From Triparma columacea (lineage: Eukaryota; Sar; Bolidophyceae; Parmales; Triparmaceae), in NCBI GenBank assembly GCA_030267965.1, contig BRYA01000937.1:23151-61838 (forward strand): a stretch of DNA of 38,688 nucleotides, read 5' to 3'. The position numbers were made by a program, and so were the translations under genes. Shown here one piece after another: positions 18,439 to 28,079 of the stretch. How positions within the stretch are numbered: the stretch's first letter is position 1; every line of letters starts with the position of its first letter. The notes under the pieces are model-generated. The model was not told the origin of the DNA and did not search any database. It saw only the letters and a program-made list of their open reading frames with translations.

Positions 18439-20192
18439 TTAGAAAAGCGCAAACAGTTGGACCACTCCAACGCCGGCTCCTAGTACCCCTCCAACGAGTA
18501 TGAGCTTGAACTCGTCCTCCTCAAAGACCGGGTGCAGCACACCCTCGAACTCCGCGGAGCTCAGGCCTTTCATCGCCTTGCATATTGTCCTCTCCATGTC
18601 AAGGGCCTGCGTGCTGTACTCGTAGCTGTAGTGTATGTTGTTGGGAAGCTCGTCCATGGTCCTCTGGGCGATCTCGTCCTGAAAGGGAAGAGCAGGAGAG
18701 TGGGGGAGCGAGGAGCGAAAGGGAGTATATCTGTGAGTAAGTATAGGGCGGCAAGCGAAGTTATATTATACACGGTGCCAAAACCTTCGCGTGCTCAATC
18801 CTTTTCATCCATTCTTACCTTCATCTGAGTGAACTTCTCTGCCCCTACCCCTGCTACTACGACGGGCTTAAGGCCCCCCGCCAAGTTCTCGGTGAATATA
18901 AGTGTGTGGGCGCGAAGAAGGTCGAAGAAGTTGTCCTTCTTAGGGCCGGTCAGTATAGCCGTCCACATGTTTTCCGTTGTGAGGATCTGCTGCGTGTTGA
19001 CCTTGGCAAAGACCTCGCTAACAGCGTCCTGCCTCTTCAAGAAGAGACCCTGGAACTCGAGGCACTGCCGGGGGGGGGGGGGACAGGGGGGAGGGTGGGG
19101 GGGAGAGTACGGCGTCGACCGAGGTGAGCCATGGAAAGGGTTGCGCATCGGGACGACGTGTAAAGAGCTTGTTCATCGGGCCGCCATTCTTCTCACCTGT
19201 CCGAAGCACAATTTTTTGGGCTCAATGGGTAGGAAAATGATTTTAAGGGCAATCCAGTTTGTCGCGATGCCCACCAGGAACCCAAAGGCCGGAAGGACCC
19301 AACTTGCGGTGTACGCGAAGTATATTCCCATCTGAATGAGGCCGAAGAGGAAGCCGAAGTAGAATCCGGATCGCTCGATGAAAACGAACTCCTTGTCTCC
19401 GCAGTTCATAAAGACGTTATTCAGGAGCTGCTTGTTTGCCACGCAGTGCTCTATAACCATGGTCTTGAGGTCGAAAATGTCGTCAATGTGCTCCTTGACA
19501 TCGTCCATGAATCCGGTTAGGAACTTGGGGCTGCGAAAAGCGAAACAACGAAGCGACGATAAGTAGGTTAATTGTTTTAAGTTCGGGTGGTTGAGGTAAA
19601 GGTTGAGGAACGGATGCATAACCAATTATATTTCGCGATACTCTTCTTTCACGTCGTTCCCGTTCTCACCTCTCTTCGAGAGCCTTGAGGACGCATTCGT
19701 CCCTCACGCCCTCGGGGAGGAACTCCCAGATCGTGGGCATGTATTTTTTAGCCGTCTCGTTAATGATGGTGTCCATCATGGTAATAAGGCCGGGCTCCAT
19801 CACGGCGGAGAACTTCTCGGGCTCGAGACGTGAGAAGACCTGCTTGACGTTAATGAGCTTCGAGGTCATCAAATCAGTGGCGTCTCCGGCCATCTTTGCG
19901 GCCTTAGTTGGGATAATACCCTGCCAGCCAAACAGACCCAAAGGCTGGTCCCTAAAGCGGACCAACTCGAGGCCAACAAATTCGAGCGGGTAGAAGGTCA
20001 TCTTTAGAGCGAGCCAATTTGTCCCATAACCAACCAAACCGGACATGAAGGGCATTATTAAGAACTTCCAAAGCTCGTCCTGCAAGGAGGGGAAGGGTTA
20101 GCAGGCCAAACTTCTCACCTCAATAGCATTGCACCTTCCTAGTCACTCACATTCGATATTCCAACCTTCATGGTGAAGAATGTATTACCCAT
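18439..20192 (-). CDS. DUF445 family membrane protein
   Basis: complement(join(18439..18678,18819..19064,19197..19530,19670..20079,20151..20192)), 423 aa; all five exons join in phase. Start ATG 20192 (MGNTFFTMKVGISN), four bases after a 5' UTR acceptor. Two related halves repeat the family pattern: GYGTNWLALKMTFYPLE with GWQGIIPTKAAKMAGDATDL, then GIATNWIALKIIFLPIEP with FQGLFLKRQDAVSEVFAKV. Membrane segments include FYFGFLFGLIQMGIYFAYTASWVLPAFGF, and the tail is EFEGVLHPVFEEDEFKLILVGGVLGAGVG. DUF445/YheB proteins occur in bacteria and algae, without an established function. The site of action is unknown; the N-terminus shows no obvious targeting signal. Confidence 0.8.
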
Positions 20193-20686
20193 GCTACTGC
20201 GAAGAGATGGTGGTTAGCAAAACAGGGATCAACCCAAAGCATGATCGAGAACGGGTTGGGAAGAAGAAAAGTCCAGGGGACAGAACGGAACAAGCCATTA
20301 GCGAGGCAAGAATAAGTTTGTAGAGAAGTAAGCTCACCTTTGATCTCAAACCGCGGGAGCTTAAACAGCAAAAGCCTATGTCACTTTTGGGGAACCTTAG
20401 CAAATCCTTGGATGTCAGTTCATATTTGGTCCGCTTGAATAATTCTCTTGGTTCATATGAGCGAAGAAAAACAACGTCTAGGGTGGCATGCGGTAAAGGA
20501 GGCTAGGTAAATTGTGCTGAGCGTTCAAAATGCTGCCCCCAAGACAACAAATCAGCCACTGAAAACTTGGTTGCCAAAGCGATCCCCTCTCCTTTCTGCC
20601 CTTCAAACCCCTCACACCTTCAAACGCGCTTTCTTATTCACCGCAGACGCGAGTCCCGGCATATCAGCGGGCCCTTGAACCTGAAG
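20193..20686. promoter_or_regulatory. Divergent region between DUF445 and CAX genes, with a 5' UTR intron
   Basis: 494 bases. On the minus strand a leader exon ends ATCAAAG/GTGAGC (donor at 20337) and joins at CTTCGCAG (20197), so the DUF445 messenger has a spliced 5' UTR of about 141 intron bases. The rest holds the promoters of both genes and the leader of the CAX gene. Confidence 0.55.
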
Positions 20687-21953
20687 ATGCCCTCACGGGC
20701 GTCCACTGGAGGTTACGGTGCTATTGGGACACTTGACGAGGAAGAGGGGAGGGTGGCGTCTGCAAAGAACTCGATCGGGGTCCTTACCCACATGCTACTC
20801 TCGAAGAAGATCAACCTATTGCTCGTCTTCCTCCCCTGTGGGTACCTCTCGTACCACCAGCAGTGGGGGGACCAGTATGTCTTCTGGTTCAACTTCCTCG
20901 CCATGGTTCCCCTTGCCAGCATCCTCGGTGACTTCACCGAGGAACTGGCTCTACACACCAACCAGGTCGTCGGGGGTCTGATTAACGCCACCTTTGGCAA
21001 CGCCGTCGAGGTGGTCGTCGCAGTCGAGGCCATGCAGGCAGGACAGATCCGAGTTGTCCAGGCCTCCATGCTCGGGTCCATCTTCTCCAACCTCCTCCTC
21101 GTTCTCGGGTGCTGCTTCTTCTTTGGCGGACTCTACCACAAGGAGCAGGAGTTCAACGCAACGAGTGCGATCAGCAACCTCAGCCTGCTAACTCTGAGCA
21201 GGTAAGGGCCCCCCTGCTTTGCGCCGCTTCTTGCCTCCCACTTTCTGCAACCGCGTTCCTCCTCCCTCGCAGCTAACCCTAGCCCCCACCTCGCGCAGTC
21301 TTGCCCTGGTGCTCCCGACGCCGTTCGCCGCCTACTACGAGATCGAGAACGAGGAGGTTCTCATGGTCTCGCGCATCGCCGCGTGCTTCCTCCTCGCCAT
21401 GTACATACAGCTCCTCTTTTTCCAGCTGTATACACACTCTTACCTAGTCGAGGATGACGATGACGACGAGGAGCCCGAGATGTCCTTCTGGGTGGCCTTT
21501 GGGGGCCTCATCTTTGTCACCATCCTGGTGAGCCTCTTCTCCGAGTACCTGGTCTCCTCCATCGACGGCTTCACGGAATCCTCGGGTATCTCCAAGACAT
21601 TCGTCGGCCTAATTATCCTCCCCGTCGTCGGCAATGCCGTCGAGCACATCACCGCCGTCACAGTTGCTATGAAGAACAAGATGGACCTCTCCATGGGAGT
21701 CGCCGTCGGCAGCAGCTCCCAGGTCTCCCTCTTTGTCGTCCCCTTCATCGTCCTCTACGGCTGGGCCAAGAACATCGACATGACCCTGAACTTTCCACAC
21801 TTCGAGATAATGCTCTACATCCTAAGCGTCATCATCGTTACCAACTGCGTCATGAACGGAAGGAGCAACTGGCTAGAGGGAAGCCTACTTATCAGCACTT
21901 ACTTCATGATCGCCATAGGATTCTGGTACGAAAAGGTCAGGGAGTTCAGGTAA
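20687..21953 (+). CDS. Cation/proton exchanger, CAX family
   Basis: join(20687..21201,21299..21953), 389 aa; donor CAG/GTAAGG, acceptor GCGCAG, phase 2. The first ATG is at 20687 (MPSRASTGGYGAIG); the frame upstream has only a TTG. The two alpha-repeats that form the ion pathway are visible: LINATFGNAVEVVVAVEA (TM2-3) and LPVVGNAVEHITAVTVAMK in the second half, with SSSQVSLFVVPF. An acidic loop, EDDDDDEEPEMSF, separates the halves as in other CAX proteins. It exchanges Ca2+ (perhaps Mn2+) for protons, usually at the vacuole. The total length is typical of eukaryotic CAX. Converges with the bromodomain gene (gap 104 bases). Confidence 0.92.
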
Positions 21954-22057
21954 AGGCGGAAAGTGCATGGGGGCGGGGTGGTGAGGTACGAATTCCAAGG
22001 GGGGGGGAGAGTTGGGGGATTGAAAAAATAACGTTTTAAGCAACAAGCCTCGCTCTT

Positions 22058-24627
22058 TCACTTGCCCCCCTTCTTCCCTTGCCCCCCCTTGATGCCCGCC
22101 TTCTTGTAGACGTTCTCCCTGAACTTGTCAGTGAACCTCTTGCAGATCTTCCTAACCCACGCCTCCTCCCTCTCCTCCATCCCCTGCTCTGCAATCTGCA
22201 TCACCCTGTTGTAAAGCTGCTTGTTGACCATCCACTCGTTCCCCTTGCTCGCGTAGAAGGCCAGTGTCCGAAGCCTAAGTTCCCTGTCCCCCTCCCCCCA
22301 TATCCATGCGTCCATAACGTCCCTAACCTCCTCGTTCTTCCCGACGTTTTGCATGCACATGATCCCCACCTTCCCCTCCCCCCCCACCTCCCTGTACTTT
22401 CCCCCCGCGTGCCTCTCCATCTCCCCCGCGACTTCCAAGTACAATTTCGCGCCCTCGGCGTCCCTAACGTTGTAGACGACCCTGTCCTCCTTCCCATCCT
22501 TGGTCCTCTCGCATCCACCCATGTCCCTTAAAAGGCACTCTATGCCGAACCCTACCATCCCCTTCATTCCCCCCTCCCTAACCTCCCCCATAACGTCAAC
22601 CCTCGGCTTGGAAAGCCTCCCCATGTCAACCCCCTCAAAGTCCCCACCCCTTAAACCCCTGGACCTCGTCCTGCAGTAGACAACGGCCGAGGCAATATAG
22701 CAAACTACGTCCGGGAGCCACGCAGCGGTGCCCATGTCGTACTTACCGGGGGCGGAAAGCCTGGTGTCGTAGAGGTAGGATAGGGTCTGGAGGGCGGGAG
22801 TAGGGGTTGGGATGGAACGGTTGGAGATCGCTTTGAAGATCTGGTGGAGGGTGGAGGGAGCAAGACGACGATCGAAAGAGCGGGGTTAATATTTTATCAC
22901 ATCTCCTTGCCCATTTAATCGCCATCCTCCCCCATCAAAATCCTCACCTCGTCCTTAGCCTTTGCCTCAAGAATGCCCCTCTTGGATCTCGTGATTTCTT
23001 GTCCCCACCTCAGCACGTTTGCCCACTCCCCGTTCCCGTCCCTCCTCCCAACCTCCACCGTGTTCCCCTGCCTCCTCTTACGCTCTGACCTCTTGGCCTG
23101 CTTAAGCTTGTTAACGGCTGCGGTGAACTTCCCCGAGAAGACCGCCTGCTGTGAGTTGGCGAACTCCACCCATACCCTCCCTCCCCTTTTATTGAATTCC
23201 CTACAGTTGTCATAAACGAGCTCAAAGTCCCTCCTAATCCCCCCCATCCACTTCCCGTCCTCCCCCTCCCCCTTGTCGTACTTTCCCTTCCCCACGTTCC
23301 TCTTGATGTCGGAGTAGCACATGGGTTCCGATATTACCTTCCTGTATCCTGGGACGAGGTTCTCCACAGGGTTAAGGAAAGTGTTCTGCTTGTCCAGCGC
23401 CATCATGCTATTGACAAGCTCCAGGCACGTGCCCCTGACCGTATCCTTCCCCACCTTAACGTCTACCTCGAAGCTAACGCTCTCCAGCAGTCCCTCAAGT
23501 TCCCCCCATAGCGCCTCTGAATTTTCGTCGTTGAGGTGGTCATTTTCGCTGACCTTGTTAACCCTCTTAGCGTACCTCATGAACCCCTCGGTCCCCTTGT
23601 TCCCCCTAACCCCCCCGTCCCACTTGTCGTCAATGACGTACCCGTGGACCCCCTCCGCCCTACCCAGTACTTCCTTAACCCTCCCCTCAACCCCCCTCCC
23701 CCTCCTCCCGCATTCCGTAAGGTGCGCGTTAGCCTGGACGGCAAGGAGCCTCTGGTCCCTCCCCTGTGCCGCGAGTCCGTCGGCCCCGCAGTCCTCACCA
23801 CGGGCGGCTAGGACGTAGCTCCAGATCCTGGAACCGAGGACCTCGCCGTCCTTCACCATGCGGAGGATCTTTATCGGGACCTTACCGCAGACGACTGGGG
23901 ATCCTCCGACTGCGGGCTTGAAGTCAGGGGTCTGGAGGAGCTGGTGGATGAGTGAGGTGTAGATGGAGCGGAACGTCGCGGTCTGAAACCGGTAGGGGTA
24001 GACGGACTGGAGGAGCTTGAGCTTGGAGGGGGGGGAGGCGGTTAAGAGGGTAGTGTCGAGACGCTTCTTGAGCTCGAGAAGGAAGTTCGTGTTGACCTTT
24101 CGAGTGAAACCTAAGTCAGATCCTGTTAGGTGGCCTAAGTGGGATATCGCATTACCGTGGGGGGGCAGGGAAGTGTATCCAAGGTTGTAAAGGACTGAGG
24201 AGAGGGAGGAGGAGGATTGTATCAGGGGGACCAAGGTTCTGAGGTTGTCGAGGTTGGGTTTGGATTTCTAAGTGGGGGAGGGAGGGGGGGGAGAGGGGGG
24301 GGGGAGGGGGGAGGGTGAATGGTTTGAGTTTGAGGTGCGGCAATCGGCGAGTGTTTGAGATTGTGGGCTTGATCGTAGGTTGTTTTTAACATGACTCTCC
24401 CTTACCTTGTTATCCCCCTGTTCCTCATGCTCCTGTTCATTCTCATTCTTTCCTCCTCCACCTGCCTGTTGTTGGATAGTTCTTTTTAATGCCTGTTGAG
24501 CGTAAATTCCAACAGGTAATCGTGCGGGTACGCGTGCAGGTAGACGTGTAGGTGATTTAGTAGGTAAATTAGCAGTATCCTTTGATGGTGCCTTTGATGA
24601 AGCTCCTTCCCTGGACGGGGTGGACAT
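22058..24627 (-). CDS. Bromodomain-containing protein
   Basis: complement(join(22058..22840,22948..24267,24406..24627)), 774 aa; all junctions phase 0. Residues 1-74 are disordered and basic, with repeats like TRLPARVPARLPVG. The middle (about 355-450) reads FLNPVENLVPGYRKVISEPMCYSDIKRNVGKGKYD, then DFELVYDNCREFN, which is the pattern of a bromodomain: ZA-loop proline and tyrosine, B helix, and the acetyl-lysine-binding Asn in CREFN (about 433). A linker insert (KGEGEDGKWMGG) lengthens the AB region. The last 260 residues (ISNRSIPTPTPALQTLSYLY; AWLPDVVCYIASAVVYC; a charged tail ending GGQGKKGGK) match nothing I know. It probably reads acetylated histones in the nucleus. The exon 3 frame reads straight through an apparent GTAAGT at 22746, which I do not use as a donor. 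Confidence 0.65.
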
Positions 24628-25075
24628 CGTGGGGAGAGTTTTTTGTGTTTTATGTGCCTAAATGTTGATGAATGTTGATGATATGGATGATATGGATGAT
24701 TTGAGTGATGTGGGTGTAAATGTATGTAAATTTGAGGGGGAAATGAAGGAAGGAGAAATTGGGAGGAGAGGAGGAAGAGGAAATCAGGAGAAAGCCTCAA
24801 AAAGCCTAAAAAGCCTCCCTTTCCAAGTTAGAGTAGAACAACCTTCTGTCGGGGTCACTTTTGAGTCCGTCGCCCAAACTTCATCACGACTTATTATTCA
24901 TAACAAGCAGAGCAGAGCCTTTTTTGGGGTCGGCGGCAGTCAGTTTTGGTTGGACTCCAATATTAGCACCTACACGACACTTTTGCCTAAGTGGAGTAGC
25001 TTGAAGGCTTTGTTGATCATTTTTACATCGTAATTTGCCGCTATAAACTTACATTCGGGATAGATTCGCTCAAAA
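24628..25075. promoter_or_regulatory. Divergent region between bromodomain and first ankyrin-MYND genes
   Basis: 448 bases. A GATGATATG simple repeat lies at 24662-24715. From 24951 on it is part of the duplicated unit (see repeats) and carries TATAAA at 25042-25047, conserved in the second copy. An open frame at 24662-25033 runs through this repeat and the promoter and is not a gene. Confidence 0.5.
25042..25047 (+). promoter_or_regulatory. Candidate TATA box of first ankyrin-MYND gene
   Basis: TATAAA in the block TTTGCCGCTATAAACTTACA, 34 bases before the ATG. The same block is preserved at 26479-26484 before the second copy, while bases around it have changed. Confidence 0.4.
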
Positions 25076-26224
25076 ATGGAATCACAATCAGAGGTACAAT
25101 CGTCACACAATTATGAGACCACAAATGTGACAGTAAATAGTTGGGACGATTTGACAGACGGTCAGCAGTTGTGCTTGAAATGGGCTGGAGACCAAGACTG
25201 GGATCGCATCAAGGGGTACGCCATGGAACATGGTCCTGAGGTTTTGTTTGGCGTTTATTCAGAGCTTGTTGATGAGGAATGGGGCGTAGCTTCAGTCCTC
25301 TCACTCGCCTCATATCACGATAATGTTGAGATGGTCAAGCTTATCTTAGAAGCCGGCTTCAACAACAAGGAAGCCATGTACATCGCCGCACAGATATCAA
25401 TGAGGAATAGTGACAATTCAACAATCTTGAGATTGCTCTTAGAACATGGTCTTGACCCTAATATGGACCTACAAGTCGAAGGGGTGGTGGAGGGCGTTTA
25501 CAAGAACCTTTTGATGCTTGCTGCTGCTGCGGGACACATTGATCACGCCATAGCACTTCTCGATCATGGAGCAAATGTGAACAAGATAATGGTTGGCACT
25601 AATGGGGATGTTGTTTCACCACTTGCTTACAATATGAGTTGTGGAGCACACGACATATTCAGGCTGTATCTCACGCGCGGTGCTATTCCGACCACCAACG
25701 ACGTGCTTCGTGTGTTCGGTCATTGCCTCCGAGCGTGCAAAGGAGAACACTCTAGGCTTAGTAGAGATGTCGCAATAAAGATGTTAACAACATTTCTTCA
25801 TCTCGGAAAGCCCGATTCCGACGTAGTTCAAGACAAATTCGATTATTGCAAGGATTACTATCACGATCCTACAATCACCAACATCACGAAACATTACCTT
25901 CAAGGCCGTCCCTTCTGTTGCTTTGTTTGCGAGGCTCTAACCGCCAAGGAGCGTGACAAGCTCCTAATGTGTCCCTGTCGCAACGTCGCCTACTGCTCGA
26001 AGGAGTGCCAGGTCAAACACTGGAGGGAGCACAGGGTGCAGTGCACGGGACCGCTGAACGAAAGGGGGGAAAGTGAGGCAATGGTCAAGAAAAGATCCAA
26101 GACAGGGAAGGGAGTGGCGGCGGGAGGAGCGGATGTGGGCGGAGCGGATGTAGGAGTAGCGGAAGGAGCAGCTGCGTCGGGAAGGAAGGGCAAGAAGGGC
26201 AAGAAGAGGGGTAAGAAGAAGTGA
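25076..26224 (+). CDS. Ankyrin-repeat and MYND zinc-finger protein, copy 1
   Basis: 382 aa, no intron; ATG at 25076 in context CAAAAATG. Residues about 70-220 hold ankyrin-like repeats (SLASYHDNVEMVKLILEAGF; STILRLLLEHGLDPNMDL; LMLAAAAGHIDHAIALLDHGANVNK). Residues about 283-322 are a MYND finger: CFVCEALTAKERDKLLMCPCRNVAYCSKECQ..HW..H...C, with all zinc ligands present. The tail is Gly/Ala-rich (GGADVGGADVGVAEGAAASG), then a lysine block (KKGKKRGKKK) that could be a nuclear signal. MYND fingers bind short proline-containing peptides. The partner is unknown. It is about 80% identical by eye to the next gene. Confidence 0.85.
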   Translation: MESQSEVQSSHNYETTNVTVNSWDDLTDGQQLCLKWAGDQDWDRIKGYAMEHGPEVLFGVYSELVDEEWGVASVLSLASYHDNVEMVKLILEAGFNNKEAMYIAAQISMRNSDNSTILRLLLEHGLDPNMDLQVEGVVEGVYKNLLMLAAAAGHIDHAIALLDHGANVNKIMVGTNGDVVSPLAYNMSCGAHDIFRLYLTRGAIPTTNDVLRVFGHCLRACKGEHSRLSRDVAIKMLTTFLHLGKPDSDVVQDKFDYCKDYYHDPTITNITKHYLQGRPFCCFVCEALTAKERDKLLMCPCRNVAYCSKECQVKHWREHRVQCTGPLNERGESEAMVKKRSKTGKGVAAGGADVGGADVGVAEGAAASGRKGKKGKKRGKKK

Positions 26225-26249
26225 ACGAAACAGTAATGCGGCGGCTATA

Positions 26250-26285
26250 AGCAATTTTTCAGAATTCTATGTACATGAAATTGCT
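26250..26285 (+). terminator. 3' inverted repeat after ankyrin-MYND copy 1
   Basis: AGCAATTT and AAATTGCT pair across about 20 bases, 26 bases after the stop. The same structure follows copy 2, unchanged. It could mark the messenger 3' end; the role is inferred. Confidence 0.4.
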
Positions 26286-26512
26286 TATTCATTATTGCGA
26301 TTAGCGTGAGAATGAACAACAACAATTTCATATTTCTCCAACAATTTTGTCCCCTCCTTTCGACTCCTGCTTGCCACTTCTCAGAGGTGGACTCCAATAT
26401 TAGCACCTACACGACACTTCTGCCTAAGTGGAGTACTTTCAAGTCTTTCTTGATCACTTTCATATCGTAATTTGCCGCTATAAACTTACACTTGGGGTAG
26501 GTTCGCTCAAAA

Positions 26513-27679
26513 ATGGAAGCTCAATCAGAGGTACAATCGTCACACAATTCATCAGAGACCACAAATACAGTATATACTTGGGACGATTTGACAGACGGTC
26601 AGCAGTTGTGCATAAATTGGGCTTGGAAACAAGACTGGGATCCCATCAAGGGGTACACCAAGGAACATGGTCCTGAGGTTTTGTTAGGCGTTTATTCAGT
26701 GCATGATGATGAGGAATGGAGAGTACGTTCAGTCCTCTCTATCGCCTCTCTTGTAGATAATGATGAGATGGTCAAGCTTACCTTAGAGGCCGGCTTCGAC
26801 AACAAGGCAGCCATGTACTTGGCCGCAGTGATGTCAATGACGAAAAGTGACAATTCAACAATCTTGAGATTGCTATTAGAACATGGACTTGACCCTAATA
26901 TGGACCTACAAGTCGAAGGGTTGGTGGGAGGCTTTTGCAACCTTTTGGTGTCTGCTGCTGAAATGAGACACATTGATAACGCCATAGCACTTCTCGATCA
27001 TGGAGCAAATGTGAACAAGACAGTGGTTGCCCCTGATGGAGCTGTTGTTTCACCACTTACTTTTACTATGGATTATGGAGCACACGACTTCTGCAAGCTG
27101 TTTCTCACGCGCGGTGCTATCCCAACCACCAACGACGTGTATCATGTGTTTAGGCATTGCCTCGTAGCGTGCAAAGGAGACAACCCTAACATTAGTAGAG
27201 ATGTCGCAATAAAGATGTTCACAACATTTCTTCATCTCGGAAAGCCCGATTCCGACGTAGTTCGAGACAAATTCAATTGTTCCGTGCGCAATATTTCCTA
27301 TCGCGATCCTACGATCACCAACATCACGAAACATTACCTTCAAGGCCGTCCCTTCTGCTGCTTCATTTGCGAGGCTCTAACCGCCAAGGAGCGTGACAAG
27401 CTCCTAATGTGTCCCTGTCGCAACGTCGCCTACTGCTCGAGGGAGTGCCAGCTCAAACACTGGAAGAAGCACAAGGTGCTATGCACGGGACCGCTGAACG
27501 AAAGCGGGGAGAGCGAGGCGATGGTCAAGAAAAGATCCAAGACAGGGAAAGGAGCGGCGGCGGGAGAAGCGGATGTGGGAGAAGCGGATGTGGGAGTAGC
27601 GGAAGGAGCAGTTGCGATGGGGAAGAATGGCAAGAAGGGGAAGAAGGGCAAGAGGGGCAAAAATGGTAAGAAGAAGTGA
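26513..27679 (+). CDS. Ankyrin-repeat and MYND zinc-finger protein, copy 2
   Basis: 388 aa, ATG at 26513. Same architecture as copy 1: ankyrin-like repeats (SLVDNDEMVKLTLEAGF; LLLEHGLDPNMDL; ALLDHGANVNK) and an intact MYND finger (CFICEALTAKERDKLLMCPCRNVAYCSRECQ..HW..H...C). Changes cluster in the ankyrin part and in the segment before the finger (FNCSVRNISYRDP instead of FDYCKDYYHDP), while the finger is almost unchanged. The lysine tail is longer (KKGKKGKRGKNGKKK). Both copies look functional: no stops or frameshifts. Confidence 0.85.
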   Translation: MEAQSEVQSSHNSSETTNTVYTWDDLTDGQQLCINWAWKQDWDPIKGYTKEHGPEVLLGVYSVHDDEEWRVRSVLSIASLVDNDEMVKLTLEAGFDNKAAMYLAAVMSMTKSDNSTILRLLLEHGLDPNMDLQVEGLVGGFCNLLVSAAEMRHIDNAIALLDHGANVNKTVVAPDGAVVSPLTFTMDYGAHDFCKLFLTRGAIPTTNDVYHVFRHCLVACKGDNPNISRDVAIKMFTTFLHLGKPDSDVVRDKFNCSVRNISYRDPTITNITKHYLQGRPFCCFICEALTAKERDKLLMCPCRNVAYCSRECQLKHWKKHKVLCTGPLNESGESEAMVKKRSKTGKGAAAGEADVGEADVGVAEGAVAMGKNGKKGKKGKRGKNGKKK

Positions 27680-28079
27680 ACGGAACAATACAGTAATGCG
27701 GCGGCTATAAGCAATTTTTCAGAATTCTATGTACATGAAATTGCTTATTTTTTATTGCGATTCGCGTGAGAATGAACAATTTCATATTTGGGTCCAATGA
27801 AGAATTGAGATGGATTTATTGCCATTTTTTATTGCCATTTTTTTAGCATTAAAATAGCATAAAAGCGCAATATATACACGCAAACGCATCCAAATCTATC
27901 CAAATCCATCTAAATCCACCTTTTAATAGCCATATTCGGATAAAGAAGGGAGTTTCACAGGAGAGGAGTGTCGACCATAAACCATTCACCCTCTTTTTCA
28001 ACCCTTCTTTTAAGAAAATACAATACCCACTACTAATACGCACGCAAATTATCTTCAAAACAAACATAATCAAACCATC
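27680..28079. promoter_or_regulatory. Intergenic region before the PPR-like gene
   Basis: 400 bases. To 27789 it is the duplicated 3' flank of the ankyrin-MYND gene; then T-rich and A-rich sequence up to the start of the PPR-like gene, including TATTGCCATTTTT repeated twice (27818-27843). No gene seen. Confidence 0.45.
27710..27745 (+). terminator. 3' inverted repeat after ankyrin-MYND copy 2
   Basis: Same AGCAATTT...AAATTGCT hairpin as after copy 1, at the same distance from the stop. Confidence 0.4.

Larger units (their letters stand above)
24951..26335 (+). repeat. Tandem duplication unit A (ankyrin-MYND gene with its flanks)
   Basis: Starts TGGACTCCAATATTAGC and ends AACAATTTCATATTT. 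It includes about 125 bases of promoter, the gene and its 3' hairpin. Unit B starts 1437 bases later. Confidence 0.85.
26388..27789 (+). repeat. Tandem duplication unit B (ankyrin-MYND gene with its flanks)
   Basis: Second copy in direct orientation, separated from unit A by about 52 bases. Upstream and 3' flanks are as conserved as the coding part. Confidence 0.85.

Noticed and set aside
22740..22750. Possible donor GTAAGT inside bromodomain exon 3
   Set aside because: The frame continues without break (RLSAPGKYDMGTAAW) and no suitable acceptor follows.
24662..25033. 123-codon open frame upstream of the ankyrin-MYND pair
   Set aside because: It runs through the GATGAT simple repeat and the duplicated promoter; the matching region of unit B has no equivalent frame.
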